From positions 62,001 through 126,000 of IMG/VR virus record IMGVR_UViG_3300007511_000004: DNA of 64,000 bases, one strand, 5' to 3'. The position numbers and the translations under genes are program-made. The first letter of the stretch is position 1. Each line of letters begins with the position of its first letter. Under the pieces are notes generated by a model. That model did no database searches. It was not told the origin of the DNA and saw only the letters and a program-made list of their open reading frames with translations. This DNA comes from a virus. Shown one piece after another: positions 25,777 through 33,828 of this stretch.

Positions 25777-26677
25777 AAATCAATACGACAATAAACCTAA
25801 ACAAACGGATTTCTCAGATTGGAAACATTTTGAGAGATTCCTCTATGCCCTTGCTGAAAGACCGCTAGGAGGTAAAAGGGATGCAGAACTTATTTCTCCG
25901 GCTGTATATGAGCCTGGAACCAGACGCGCAAATAAAAATGTATTATCTTGGGCAGGCTGGTGTGCTGTTGATGTTGACGATATTGAACTTGGGGATGACA
26001 ATGTAAACGATTACGTTGACACCTTGTCCGATTGGCGTTACGTCTGCTATTCTACGGCTAGCTCTAAAGAAGAACAGCCTAAGTTTAGGATCGTCTTCCA
26101 ATTAGATCGAGACGTAGTAACTCAAGAGATTAAACATTTCTGGTACGCCCTCCAATCGTATTTGGATGAAGCTGGGGATAAACAGTGTAAAGATCTCAGT
26201 CGAATGTACTATGTTCCCGCAACGTATGATAGCGCGTTCAACTTCATTTTCAGTGGTGGTTCGGAGCCATTAGTGGTATCTGATCTACTTAGCAAATATC
26301 CGTATGTGGAAAAGAAAAATAGTAATAACTTTATAGATCGACTACCGGAGAAACTTCAGCGGCAGGTGATCGAACATCGTAAATCGAAGATGGAGGCAAC
26401 CCAATACAATTGGTCTGGATATACCGATTGTCCATTCTGGCCAACTAAACTTGCTAACGAGTATCGAGGGATCACTGGAACTGGTTGGTATCATAAGATG
26501 TATCAAATCATGGTAGCGATATCAGCCCGAGCTATTAGTAAGGGATACCCTATAAGAGCTGATCAGGTTGCAGAATTATGTAAGGAATTCGATCGTGAAA
26601 ATGGCAATTGGTACGAGTCTCGACCCCTAGAAGTTGAAGCCGATCGCGCGCTCGAGTACGCATATAAAAACATATAG
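25751..26677 (+). CDS. Primase-like (AEP-type) protein, tentative
   Basis: This 308-residue protein has features of the archaeo-eukaryotic primase fold: a double-acidic strand WCAVDVDD (about 66), a Ser/Thr-rich strand plus basic residue CYSTASSKEEQPKFRIVF (about 98), and DLSRMYYVPATY (about 143), the last resembling the D...R-x-Y-x-P motif of RepB/VirE-type primase domains. The C-terminal part is helical (YRGITGTGWYHKMYQIM). It overlaps the mazG-like gene. T4 primase gp61 is not in this window. The assignment rests on motifs alone. Confidence 0.5.
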   Translation: MAISLSSFKNQYDNKPKQTDFSDWKHFERFLYALAERPLGGKRDAELISPAVYEPGTRRANKNVLSWAGWCAVDVDDIELGDDNVNDYVDTLSDWRYVCYSTASSKEEQPKFRIVFQLDRDVVTQEIKHFWYALQSYLDEAGDKQCKDLSRMYYVPATYDSAFNFIFSGGSEPLVVSDLLSKYPYVEKKNSNNFIDRLPEKLQRQVIEHRKSKMEATQYNWSGYTDCPFWPTKLANEYRGITGTGWYHKMYQIMVAISARAISKGYPIRADQVAELCKEFDRENGNWYESRPLEVEADRALEYAYKNI

Positions 26678-26681
26678 GGGG

Positions 26682-26710
26682 TTTACATTTAATTCGAACT
26701 ATGATATCAT
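26682..26710 (+). promoter_or_regulatory. Early-type promoter (G-run TTTACA-N17-TATCAT)
   Basis: Placed just after the stop codon of the primase-like gene and 28 bases before the next start. Confidence 0.75.
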
Positions 26711-26737
26711 AGTTATATCAAATCAGGAGAATATATA

Positions 26738-27292
26738 ATGTGGACTGTAGATGATACTGTCGCCTGTGACCGCCGGAGTTTTGAAGGTAAATCCGACGAA
26801 GTCAAAGCCTACATTGATGAAGTTGTAGCAAAAGCCGAAGCCATGGGCATGGTTGGAGATGGACGGTTTGACTTTGAAGTAGTGCACTACGTCAACGACG
26901 ATTACGACTTGAATGTAAAGTACGAATTTACTCGCACTGAAACTGAAAAGGAAACCGCTCGTCGTGAAGCTGCTGAAGCAAAAGAAAAGGCTCGTAAGGC
27001 TGCTGAACGTAAGAAAGCTAGTGAAAAGCGTAAACCGAAAAACGAAGCTGAATACGAAGAATTCTTGCGTTTGAAAGCCAAGTTTGAAGGAGCTCACTAT
27101 GGTATGTGGGCAATTGAAGCAAAAAGATTTGGTCACAATCCCGACTTCTTTTATATATCAGGATTGACTCAGGGTGAGTCTCGTAAACTTCATGCTCAGA
27201 TGAGTAACTCTGGTGAATGGGCATGTGTTCGAGAGATCTTGAGAGATGTCGTCAATGGCAAAGTGACGTGGGAGCGAATAACAAATCAATAG
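26738..27292 (+). CDS. Hypothetical protein with charged coiled coil
   Basis: This 184-residue protein has a central Ala/Glu/Lys/Arg-rich helix (about 65-105, REAAEAKEKARKAAERKK) that separates an N-terminal alpha/beta part from a C-terminal part containing GMWAIEAKRFGHNPDFFYISG. The gene is in frame over the whole length and has its own promoter. No family is recognised. Confidence 0.7.
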   Translation: MWTVDDTVACDRRSFEGKSDEVKAYIDEVVAKAEAMGMVGDGRFDFEVVHYVNDDYDLNVKYEFTRTETEKETARREAAEAKEKARKAAERKKASEKRKPKNEAEYEEFLRLKAKFEGAHYGMWAIEAKRFGHNPDFFYISGLTQGESRKLHAQMSNSGEWACVREILRDVVNGKVTWERITNQ

Positions 27293-27330
27293 CAAAGATC
27301 TGCTGACAAAACTAGTAGAGAAGTAGTAAT

Positions 27331-27834
27331 ATGATTTTTAATACTAACAGCCTTTCAGATGCTGATTGGGTCAAACTGGATAAAGAGATGATCAGTGAAG
27401 CCAATCGCATTTATACGAGTCCGAAAGCCCGCCGTGGCAGATCTCCAGAAGAAGTATGGGCATGTGTCCGAAAGGGTCGCCCAGCAGAATATTTCTTGAG
27501 GAAAACCTTTAACTGGGCTGACGATCCTCGGGGATATCACGATTTACTTAGTCACGTAGGATTAAGCATAGAAGTAAAATGTTGGGATGAGTGGTGGATA
27601 TCTCGGAACATAATCCAGCTATCCGAAACGCGCGCGAAGGGCACCTGGTTTAAATCTGATTGGGTATTCGTATTTACATGTGATGTGAAAAATGAAAAAT
27701 ACACATTATATGATATATACGAATGGAACCCAACACTTGAGACTTTTATTCCCGGCAAATTTGACTGGCCTGCTGAATATGAAGTTCATGAATCCCTAGA
27801 AGCAGACCGCAAATTTTTGGAGGAGATAGAATGA
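27331..27834 (+). CDS. PD-(D/E)XK-type nuclease-like protein
   Basis: This 167-residue protein contains an Asp...Glu-x-Lys pattern (HDLLSHVGLSIEVKCWD, about 70-86) following a basic helix (RRGRSPEEVWACVRKGRPAEYFLRK), which is the arrangement of restriction-like nuclease folds. A helix-strand pattern follows (DWVFVFTCDV). It could be a phage Holliday-junction or repair nuclease, or a structural relative. Confidence is limited because only the core motif is seen. The next gene overlaps its stop codon. Confidence 0.5.
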   Translation: MIFNTNSLSDADWVKLDKEMISEANRIYTSPKARRGRSPEEVWACVRKGRPAEYFLRKTFNWADDPRGYHDLLSHVGLSIEVKCWDEWWISRNIIQLSETRAKGTWFKSDWVFVFTCDVKNEKYTLYDIYEWNPTLETFIPGKFDWPAEYEVHESLEADRKFLEEIE

Positions 27835-28013
27835 AATATTATTACGGCAAGGTTGTGGAGGCGGACGACGGTGAGTTAATGATCGAGTTTCCCGACGATC
27901 TAATGGAAAAACTGGCATGGGAAGAGGGCACAAGAATTAACTGGACTGATAATGGCGATGGTACCTGGACAGTCACAGCAGGCCCTGAAGAGGATAAAAA
28001 GAATGAAGAATAG
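27831..28013 (+). CDS. Small AbrB/MazE-like protein
   Basis: This 60-residue acidic protein begins YYGKVVEADDGELMIEFPDDLMEKL and continues LAWEEGTRINWTD, a pattern like the swapped-hairpin AbrB/MazE DNA-binding domain. Related small proteins occur in marine T4-like phages. It could be a transition-state-type regulator or antitoxin-like protein; no toxin partner is obvious. Confidence 0.6.
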   Translation: MKYYYGKVVEADDGELMIEFPDDLMEKLAWEEGTRINWTDNGDGTWTVTAGPEEDKKNEE

Positions 28014-28230
28014 AAGAAAGAGGCCTGGACTGATAACTCGTCTTTTCACAGACCTGTATACCGTAACACTCTACATAGAAGAGGACGGTGTGACAACCCA
28101 GACAATTTATAGACTGAAAGAGCTTAAAAAGATTAACTCCCATTATCTAAAGGGCGTGCTTGAAGATGGAACCGAAATCGAGTTTCGAATGGAGAAATCC
28201 TTTGATTATAAGGTGGTGAAACATTACTAA
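28003..28230 (+). CDS. Hypothetical small basic protein
   Basis: This 75-residue beta-rich protein starts MKNRRKRPGLITRLF and contains LYIEEDGVTTQTIYRLKELKK. An AGAGG site lies nine bases before ATG 28003. The gene overlaps the previous gene by 11 bases and the KdsA gene by one base, so it is in the same transcription unit. No function is recognised. Confidence 0.6.
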   Translation: MKNRRKRPGLITRLFTDLYTVTLYIEEDGVTTQTIYRLKELKKINSHYLKGVLEDGTEIEFRMEKSFDYKVVKHY

Positions 28231-29015
28231 TGCGGATTATTGCAGGACCGTGTCAACACGAGAGTTTAAGTCAAAGTCTAGATATTGCAAAAGAATGTAA
28301 ATGGGTATGTGATCAGTATGGCTTTGAATACATCTTCAAGGCCAGCTATGATAAAGCTAATCGTACACACGTTAACGGCAAACGAGGATTAGGGCTATAT
28401 CAGACTCTCTATGACTTCAAAGATATGAAAGACGAGATCCCTGACCTAAAGATCCTTACTGATGTTCATACAAGTGCTGATGTATATGCAATAGCGGATA
28501 ATATGGAACTGGCGGATGTTGTTGATATTGTACAAATCCCCGCATTCCTATGTCGCCAAACTGATTTAATCCAAGCCGCCGCAAACCGGTTTAAGATCGT
28601 TAATATTAAGAAAGGCCAGTTCCTTGCACCTTGGGATGTACAAGGCATCCTAAGTAAGACTGAAGCCTATGACATTGAAACCTGGATCACAGAAAGGGGT
28701 ACCAGCTTTGGATACAACACTCTCGTTAATGACTTTGCAGGCATGCAATATCTTCATAATTTGTTGGGCGATAACTTCGTTTACGATGTTACTCATTCAG
28801 TCCAGTCACCAGGAGGTAAAGGAGATTCTTCTGGCGGCAACCGTGATTTCGTTGCCGGTCTTAGCCGTGCAGCTGCTGCTATGGGCATTTCTTCTTTCTT
28901 TATAGAAGTTCATCCAGATCCGGACAACGCTCCAAGCGATGGGCCCAATATGATTCAACTAGATAAATTTCAACAGGTGATTGATGACATCGACCGCTAT
29001 TCTTATCCCCGCTAG
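28230..29015 (+). CDS. kdsA: 3-deoxy-D-manno-octulosonate 8-phosphate synthase (KdsA)
   Basis: This 261-residue DAHP-synthase-family enzyme condenses phosphoenolpyruvate with arabinose 5-phosphate to KDO-8-P. Recognised motifs are IAGPCQHES (residue 3), FKASYDKANRT, GLGLYQT, TDVHT, VDIVQIPAFLCRQTDL, NIKKGQF and the C-terminal FIEVHPDPDNAPSDGPN. Length is typical (about 280 in bacteria). It is followed by KdsB, giving the two steps to CMP-KDO. It may serve phage-directed change of the host lipopolysaccharide or a virion glycan. Confidence 0.93.
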   Translation: MRIIAGPCQHESLSQSLDIAKECKWVCDQYGFEYIFKASYDKANRTHVNGKRGLGLYQTLYDFKDMKDEIPDLKILTDVHTSADVYAIADNMELADVVDIVQIPAFLCRQTDLIQAAANRFKIVNIKKGQFLAPWDVQGILSKTEAYDIETWITERGTSFGYNTLVNDFAGMQYLHNLLGDNFVYDVTHSVQSPGGKGDSSGGNRDFVAGLSRAAAAMGISSFFIEVHPDPDNAPSDGPNMIQLDKFQQVIDDIDRYSYPR

Positions 29016-29673
29016 GATCGGGTCTAAAAGGTTTCCGGGTAAACCTTTAATCCACCTTGATGGTGTACCTATGATTCGAAGGATCTACGATATTTGTAGC
29101 TCTACGGGTCTGCGCACGTATGTTCTTACGGACTCTGAAGAGATCTGTAAGGTTATCCCAAATGGCGATGCACTGATGACCGACGGTTATAGCGATCTTC
29201 CCCCTCGGAATGGTACTGAGCGCTGCTCAATCGCAGCGGCCCATATAAAAGATCTTGCCGAGCACGATTATTTTATCAACGTTCAGGGAGATATGCCAGA
29301 CATAACCCCCGAAATGATCCATAAGGTACGTGCTTTATTGGATCACTATACTGTATCAACGTTATATACGGATCTGCCTGAAAATATGAAGGAGGATCCA
29401 AATACGGTTAAAATGATAACCAACGGCGACATCGCACATTGGTTCGGTCGAGGGTTTAAATACGGGCATCACCACTTGGGAATCTATGGGTACCGTAAAA
29501 CCGCCCTAAAAAGTTACTATCATCGTGCTCCATCTGAATATGAAATTATCGAGGAATTGGAACAGCTAAGATGGTTCGAGGGGGGTTTACGGATAGGCGT
29601 AGATATGGTACAATTCAATGGTATCGAAATTAATACACCAGAAGACGCGGAAAGGTGGAACGCTAATGACTGA
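28984..29673 (+). CDS. kdsB: CMP-KDO synthetase (KdsB)
   Basis: This 229-residue cytidylyltransferase activates KDO with CTP. Motifs: LIPARIGSKRFPGKPLI (residue 6), the DGY...PPRNGTERC loop, INVQGDMPDI, and HHLGIYGYRKTAL. Length is slightly shorter than E. coli KdsB (248). ATG 28984 has a CAGGTG site upstream, inside the end of kdsA (32-base overlap). Confidence 0.92.
   Translation: MTSTAILIPARIGSKRFPGKPLIHLDGVPMIRRIYDICSSTGLRTYVLTDSEEICKVIPNGDALMTDGYSDLPPRNGTERCSIAAAHIKDLAEHDYFINVQGDMPDITPEMIHKVRALLDHYTVSTLYTDLPENMKEDPNTVKMITNGDIAHWFGRGFKYGHHHLGIYGYRKTALKSYYHRAPSEYEIIEELEQLRWFEGGLRIGVDMVQFNGIEINTPEDAERWNAND
29586..29614 (+). promoter_or_regulatory. Promoter candidate inside kdsB
   Basis: G-run, TTTACG, 17 bases, TACAAT, within the kdsB coding region and about 100 bases before the cupin gene. 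It fits the family spacing exactly. Confidence 0.5.
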
Positions 29674-29710
29674 TAAAGCACTTTGGATGAATAACTGAGG
29701 GGGATCTTAA

Positions 29711-30058
29711 ATGAAAGCTGGAAAAGTATGGGGTATGACTGAACTCATTGAAGCCAATGGGGCTTTAGAGTTTCACCGTATTGAAATGGATAAGGGCGGG
29801 GTTTGTTCAAAACACCTCCATGAGTTTAAGTGGAATGGATTCTACGTCGAGTCTGGTAAGATGCTTATTCGAGTATGGCAAAAAGATTATGATCTTGTAG
29901 ATGAAACTATTCTATATCCTGGTGATTATACTAAGGTAAAGCCTGGGGTATACCACCAATTCGAATGTCTTGAATCCGGGGTAGCTTATGAGCTGTACTG
30001 GGCGGAGTTTTCTCATTCAGATATCAAACGGGAGACGGTTGGGTTTCAACAACACTAG
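29711..30058 (+). CDS. Cupin-domain protein
   Basis: This 115-residue single cupin has the first motif with metal-binding histidines and glutamate (KHLHEFKWNGFYVESGKM, about 37-54) and the second motif PGDYTKVKPGVYHQFE. The C-terminal part ends in YWAEFSHSDIKR. Such proteins include sugar-phosphate isomerases and epimerases. Position between KdsB and a nucleotidyltransferase suggests a sugar-related role. Substrate is unknown. Confidence 0.8.
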   Translation: MKAGKVWGMTELIEANGALEFHRIEMDKGGVCSKHLHEFKWNGFYVESGKMLIRVWQKDYDLVDETILYPGDYTKVKPGVYHQFECLESGVAYELYWAEFSHSDIKRETVGFQQH

Positions 30059-30066
30059 GATCAAAT

Positions 30067-30624
30067 ATGAAAGAGCTAGAACCCGTTGGTATAACCTGTA
30101 GCACCTTTGATCTATTACATGCCGGTCACATACTAATGTTGAGAGAAGCAAAAAATGTCTGCAATTATCTAATTTGTGGTTTACAAGTAGATCCAAGTTA
30201 TGATAGAATATATAAGAACCCACCGGTACAGACGTTAGTAGAACGCTACTCTCAACTGGCTGCAGTGAGGTATGTTGATGAAATTATTCCATACCAAACC
30301 GAGAAGGATTTAATGGATATATTGCAAATGTATCCTATTGATGTACGCATTATCGGCGACGAATATAAGACCCGAGATTTTACTGGTAAAGAAGAATGTC
30401 GTCGTCTAGGCATTGACATTTATTATAATAAAAGGGATCATAGATTTTCATCTTCTGATCTAAGACAAAGGGTACATGAGAATGAACAGAGTAAGCGGGA
30501 GAAATCTCTCCGAGGGGCTCAAAGCGCTAAGGACTTTATTATACAGACAGGGATACGAGATTCAGACGGGGAGCTGGCAGGGTACGACCTCTCCGCCTAC
30601 GTTCCTGGAGATTCTTCACGCTGA
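30067..30624 (+). CDS. Cytidylyltransferase-like protein (TagD/RfaE-C type)
   Basis: This 185-residue protein has the nucleotidyltransferase motif TFDLLHAGHILMLREA (about 13-28) and the C-terminal signature SSSDLRQR (about 128), like glycerol-3-phosphate cytidylyltransferase. The fold is complete by about residue 140. The last 45 residues overlap the next gene in another frame and are Arg/Ser-rich, so the tail may be a by-product of readthrough. It probably activates an alcohol-phosphate or sugar-phosphate for glycan synthesis. Confidence 0.82.
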   Translation: MKELEPVGITCSTFDLLHAGHILMLREAKNVCNYLICGLQVDPSYDRIYKNPPVQTLVERYSQLAAVRYVDEIIPYQTEKDLMDILQMYPIDVRIIGDEYKTRDFTGKEECRRLGIDIYYNKRDHRFSSSDLRQRVHENEQSKREKSLRGAQSAKDFIIQTGIRDSDGELAGYDLSAYVPGDSSR

Positions 30625-31264
30625 CCTCGTTGCTCCTATGTATAGTAATGCGAAGAGAGCGTCAGATGAATTAGAAGCAAGTCAACCCTGGGCTGATGTA
30701 CACTTTCGAGAACGGGTCGGCGGCGAACCTCTGAATCCTCCCCCATCACATACTATGTGGCTTAAAGACACTGAGAAATATATGTCGGGTGCTAATGATA
30801 CCGCATTCTCTCACTCCTACCCTGAACGTATGTGGGCACCGAGCGTCGATGGTATCCGCTTTAAAACTGGTAACCTGGGCGATGCAGTAGAGCTACTTAA
30901 AAAAGATAGCACTACCCGCCAGTGCTACGTTCCCATGTGGTTTCCCGAGGATATTGTAGCAGCCAATGCGGGAGAACGAGTACCGTGCTCATTTGGATGG
31001 CACTTTCTGGAACGTGGCGGTCAACTACACTGTTCATATCATATGCGATCTTGTGATGTAGTCCGACACTTACATAATGATCTATACTTCGCCAATCGTC
31101 TTACTATGTGGATGATTGAGCAAAGCGGTATGGATGTTAAGCCTGGGTATCTTCACTTCTCCTCGACCTCGCTCCATTGCTTTGCAAATGATCGTTTCGC
31201 ATTGAGGCGTCTTTCGGGTGTGACCGAATATAACTGGGATAATTTTGAAGGAGCAGCCGTTTAA
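30482..31264 (+). CDS. Thymidylate synthase-fold enzyme, probable dCMP-type
   Basis: This 260-residue protein matches the thymidylate synthase/hydroxymethylase superfamily: TTRQCYVPMWFPED (phosphate-binding Arg region), catalytic Cys in RVPCSFGWHF (about 170), MRSCDVVRHLHNDLYFA and the end motif HFSSTSLHCFAND. The residue aligned with the dUMP-specific Asn of TS (E. coli Asn177) is Asp in HLHND, as in dCMP hydroxymethylases. It therefore may act on dCMP. It overlaps the preceding gene by 143 bases; ATG 30482 has AAAGG nine bases upstream. A separate ThyX is at 38391. Confidence 0.75.
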   Translation: MNRVSGRNLSEGLKALRTLLYRQGYEIQTGSWQGTTSPPTFLEILHADLVAPMYSNAKRASDELEASQPWADVHFRERVGGEPLNPPPSHTMWLKDTEKYMSGANDTAFSHSYPERMWAPSVDGIRFKTGNLGDAVELLKKDSTTRQCYVPMWFPEDIVAANAGERVPCSFGWHFLERGGQLHCSYHMRSCDVVRHLHNDLYFANRLTMWMIEQSGMDVKPGYLHFSSTSLHCFANDRFALRRLSGVTEYNWDNFEGAAV

Positions 31265-32559
31265 TGTGTGGACTTATTGCAGCAATTGGTTCCGAAATCG
31301 ATGTAGAGGCGTTACTTGAGACCATCGCCCATCGCGGTTTACCCGGATATAAAGGATATGAACGAAATCGGGACGTTCAGCTAGGCCATTATAGTCTACC
31401 CTTCGTCAATCTCGACCCTAACGTTGCCATTCAACCTCGAATGAATAGTAATTCGCTATTTGTTGGAGAAATCTTTAATTATGAAGAATTGGGGTTTGAG
31501 GATGATATTGAGGCAGCTTGGCAAACCTTTTGGATAAAGGGCATCCGAGAGTTTAATAGATTTGATGGCTTCTGGACATATGTCACAGTTATGGATGGGG
31601 CACTGTTCGGGGTAACCGATCATCTTAGCATTAAACCCCTTTATTATCGTACCGATGTAGATGCCATGGCTTCCGAGCCTGAAGTACTACGGGCATTCGG
31701 TCCAGTTACTCGTAATGAATTATTCCATGCCAATACTATGAAGTGGGGATACGATCCAACCGGTGGCACCCCGTGGAATGAGATTCAACAGGTTCCACCC
31801 GGATGTTTTGTATATAAGGGGCAAGTACACAAGTACTGGGATTGGAGGACTATCTCGCACACTAACTTGCGGGCTGATCTAATCGAATCAGTCGAACGAC
31901 GACTTGGCGGCCAACGCGATCTTTCAATCCTACTATCTGGCGGACTTGATTCAACTATCATCTATAAAATAATTACTGAAATCCTCAATCGTGATGTTAC
32001 TGCGATCCATGTGGATAATCAAGAAGAAGACTACGCCCGATTGGTTTCAAATGAGATGATCGAAGTTCGACTTGATGGTATCAGTGATGCAGACAGCGTA
32101 TCGGTTCACCAATCACCCGTGGATCTGGGGAGTACTAAGCCCCAGATCGCCATGGCCCGGAAGTTGAAAGAATTAGCCTTTCATGCAGTATTGACCGGCG
32201 ATGGTGCAGATGAACTTTTCGGGGGTTATCGACGCGCTAAAGAGTATGATAGTCAAGCTTCCGACATTTGGTGCGAGCTACCGTACTATCACCTACCTAA
32301 ATTAGATCGTACAATGATGAAGAGTACTATTGAACTTCGCGCACCATTCCTATCTCCTAAGGTAATCGTCCATGCTCTTAATACCCCCTATGAACAACGT
32401 AATGGTGAAAAGAAAGTACTAAAGGAAGCGTTCAAAGATCTTGTGCCACAGGAAATCTTAGATCGAGATAAACACCCTCTTAAGACCGATCAAATTCGTA
32501 CTGATCCAATGAAACAACGAATTATTAATGAAAAAATCTGGAGAGAATTTAATGGATAA
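31264..32559 (+). CDS. Asparagine synthase (glutamine-hydrolysing) family
   Basis: This 431-residue two-domain enzyme has the nucleophile Cys2 (MCGLIAAIG) and GEIFNYEEL of a class II glutaminase in the first half. The second half has the ATP pyrophosphatase loop LLSGGLDSTI (about 222) and the LTGDGADELFGGY motif (about 310). Bacterial AsnB is near 550 residues, so this is compact. In phages such enzymes sit in glycan or amino-sugar clusters as amidotransferases. The start directly overlaps the previous stop. Confidence 0.88.
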   Translation: MCGLIAAIGSEIDVEALLETIAHRGLPGYKGYERNRDVQLGHYSLPFVNLDPNVAIQPRMNSNSLFVGEIFNYEELGFEDDIEAAWQTFWIKGIREFNRFDGFWTYVTVMDGALFGVTDHLSIKPLYYRTDVDAMASEPEVLRAFGPVTRNELFHANTMKWGYDPTGGTPWNEIQQVPPGCFVYKGQVHKYWDWRTISHTNLRADLIESVERRLGGQRDLSILLSGGLDSTIIYKIITEILNRDVTAIHVDNQEEDYARLVSNEMIEVRLDGISDADSVSVHQSPVDLGSTKPQIAMARKLKELAFHAVLTGDGADELFGGYRRAKEYDSQASDIWCELPYYHLPKLDRTMMKSTIELRAPFLSPKVIVHALNTPYEQRNGEKKVLKEAFKDLVPQEILDRDKHPLKTDQIRTDPMKQRIINEKIWREFNG

Positions 32560-32989
32560 GTGGGATACTCGTTATTTGAAATTGGCGAAGGAAGTCTCTA
32601 CCTGGTCTAAAGATCCTTCGACCCAGATTGGAGCAGTAGCCGTCGGGAATAAGGGCGAAATATTATCGACCGGATATAACGGCTTCCCTCGCCACATTGC
32701 CGATCTTGATGAAAGATATGAAGATAGAGATATCAAATATAAATACATCGTCCATGCAGAGGCTAATTGCATATATAATGCTACATATAATGGGGTATCT
32801 CTAAGAGACAGCACCATGTACGTCTACGGTCTCCCCTGCTGTTCCGAATGTGGAAAGGCCATTATCCAAGTCGGGGTTAAACGAGTGGTCATGCACGGGG
32901 ATCCTAATAATGATAGGTGGCGGGAATCTACGGAACGCACGCTAGGAATGTTTAAAGAAGCACTGATTGAATGGGAGTTTGATAATTGA
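32552..32989 (+). CDS. cd: dCMP deaminase
   Basis: This 145-residue zinc deaminase has the HAEANCIYNA motif (about 69) and PCCSECGKAIIQVGVKRVV (about 92) that supply the zinc ligands. STQIGAVAVGNKGEILSTGYNG is also typical. It converts dCMP to dUMP for thymidylate synthesis. Compared with T4 Cd (193) it is short. ATG 32552 has GGAG eight bases upstream. Confidence 0.92.
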   Translation: MDKWDTRYLKLAKEVSTWSKDPSTQIGAVAVGNKGEILSTGYNGFPRHIADLDERYEDRDIKYKYIVHAEANCIYNATYNGVSLRDSTMYVYGLPCCSECGKAIIQVGVKRVVMHGDPNNDRWRESTERTLGMFKEALIEWEFDN

Positions 32990-33828
32990 AACGGATTATT
33001 ATTGTCGGTCACGGCTTTGTTGGGAAGGCAGTAGATTACGGGTTTACGAATCCACAGGTAGAGAAGATCATAATTGATCCGAAATATGGTACAGATCTTT
33101 CCGACCTAAGCAATCTTATTGAAACAGACGCAATATTTGTCTGCTTACCTACCCCCATGGATAAGGATGGATCGATCGATAGCGAAATCCTTGAATCGAC
33201 ATTGACCCGTCTTAAGGGTCGGATCACTGGTCTTGATAGACCTAAGGTAATTGTTAAATCAACCGTGACTCCCGACGTGCTCAAGCGGGTCTACTTCCGA
33301 GGCTTAGTTTATAATCCGGAATTCCTGACGGAGCGATCTGCAAATGAACAATTCATCAATCCTACTATGCACATTTTAGGTGGCAGACGCGAAGATACTG
33401 AAGTGGTAGAGAAGCTAATTAATGAATATTCTCTTTGTAGCCCCGCACCCGTTTACCATATGTCTATGTCAGAGGCGTCATTTGTTAAATATGGCATCAA
33501 CGCCTTCCTTGCACTTAAGGTCCTTTTCTTCAATCAGTTGTATGATGTCGTGAATGACGATGATGATAGTAATTTCGCACGCGTCATAAAAGCCATAGGT
33601 TCTGATCCGCGGATCGGCCACAGTCACACAAAGGTGCCGGGTTTTGATGGTAAACAAGGATTCGGTGGTGCATGTTTTCCCAAGGACATTTCTGCATTAA
33701 ATACCTTCTCAGAGAGGTTTACAATCCTCGAAGAATGTGTTACAATAAACAATAACTATCGTAAGAACTATGTATTAGACGATAGAGAGAAATCACAAAA
33801 TATTTCATACAGGGAAACCAATAAATGA
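32986..33828 (+). CDS. UDP-glucose/GDP-mannose dehydrogenase family protein
   Basis: This 280-residue oxidoreductase has the N-terminal NAD-binding GHGFVGKAV, VCLPTPMDKDGSID, KSTVTPDV, the YNPEFLTERSA motif and the catalytic Cys segment GFGGACFPKD (about 224). The usual enzyme is about 400-450 residues; the C-terminal UDP-binding domain is reduced or absent, and the N-terminal domain is compact. It starts with TTG overlapping the dCMP deaminase stop. It may act in the phage's sugar pathway. Confidence 0.82.
   Translation: MKRIIIVGHGFVGKAVDYGFTNPQVEKIIIDPKYGTDLSDLSNLIETDAIFVCLPTPMDKDGSIDSEILESTLTRLKGRITGLDRPKVIVKSTVTPDVLKRVYFRGLVYNPEFLTERSANEQFINPTMHILGGRREDTEVVEKLINEYSLCSPAPVYHMSMSEASFVKYGINAFLALKVLFFNQLYDVVNDDDDSNFARVIKAIGSDPRIGHSHTKVPGFDGKQGFGGACFPKDISALNTFSERFTILEECVTINNNYRKNYVLDDREKSQNISYRETNK
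33718..33746 (+). promoter_or_regulatory. Promoter candidate for uvsX inside the preceding gene
   Basis: TTTACA, 17 bases, TACAAT, located 79 bases before the uvsX start. It lacks the G run but has canonical spacing. Confidence 0.6.

Noticed and set aside
26723-27136. 137-codon minus-strand ORF, Phe/Ser-rich
   Set aside because: It is antisense to the Lys/Glu-rich gene at 26738; its composition is a mirror of that gene and no ribosome site is present.
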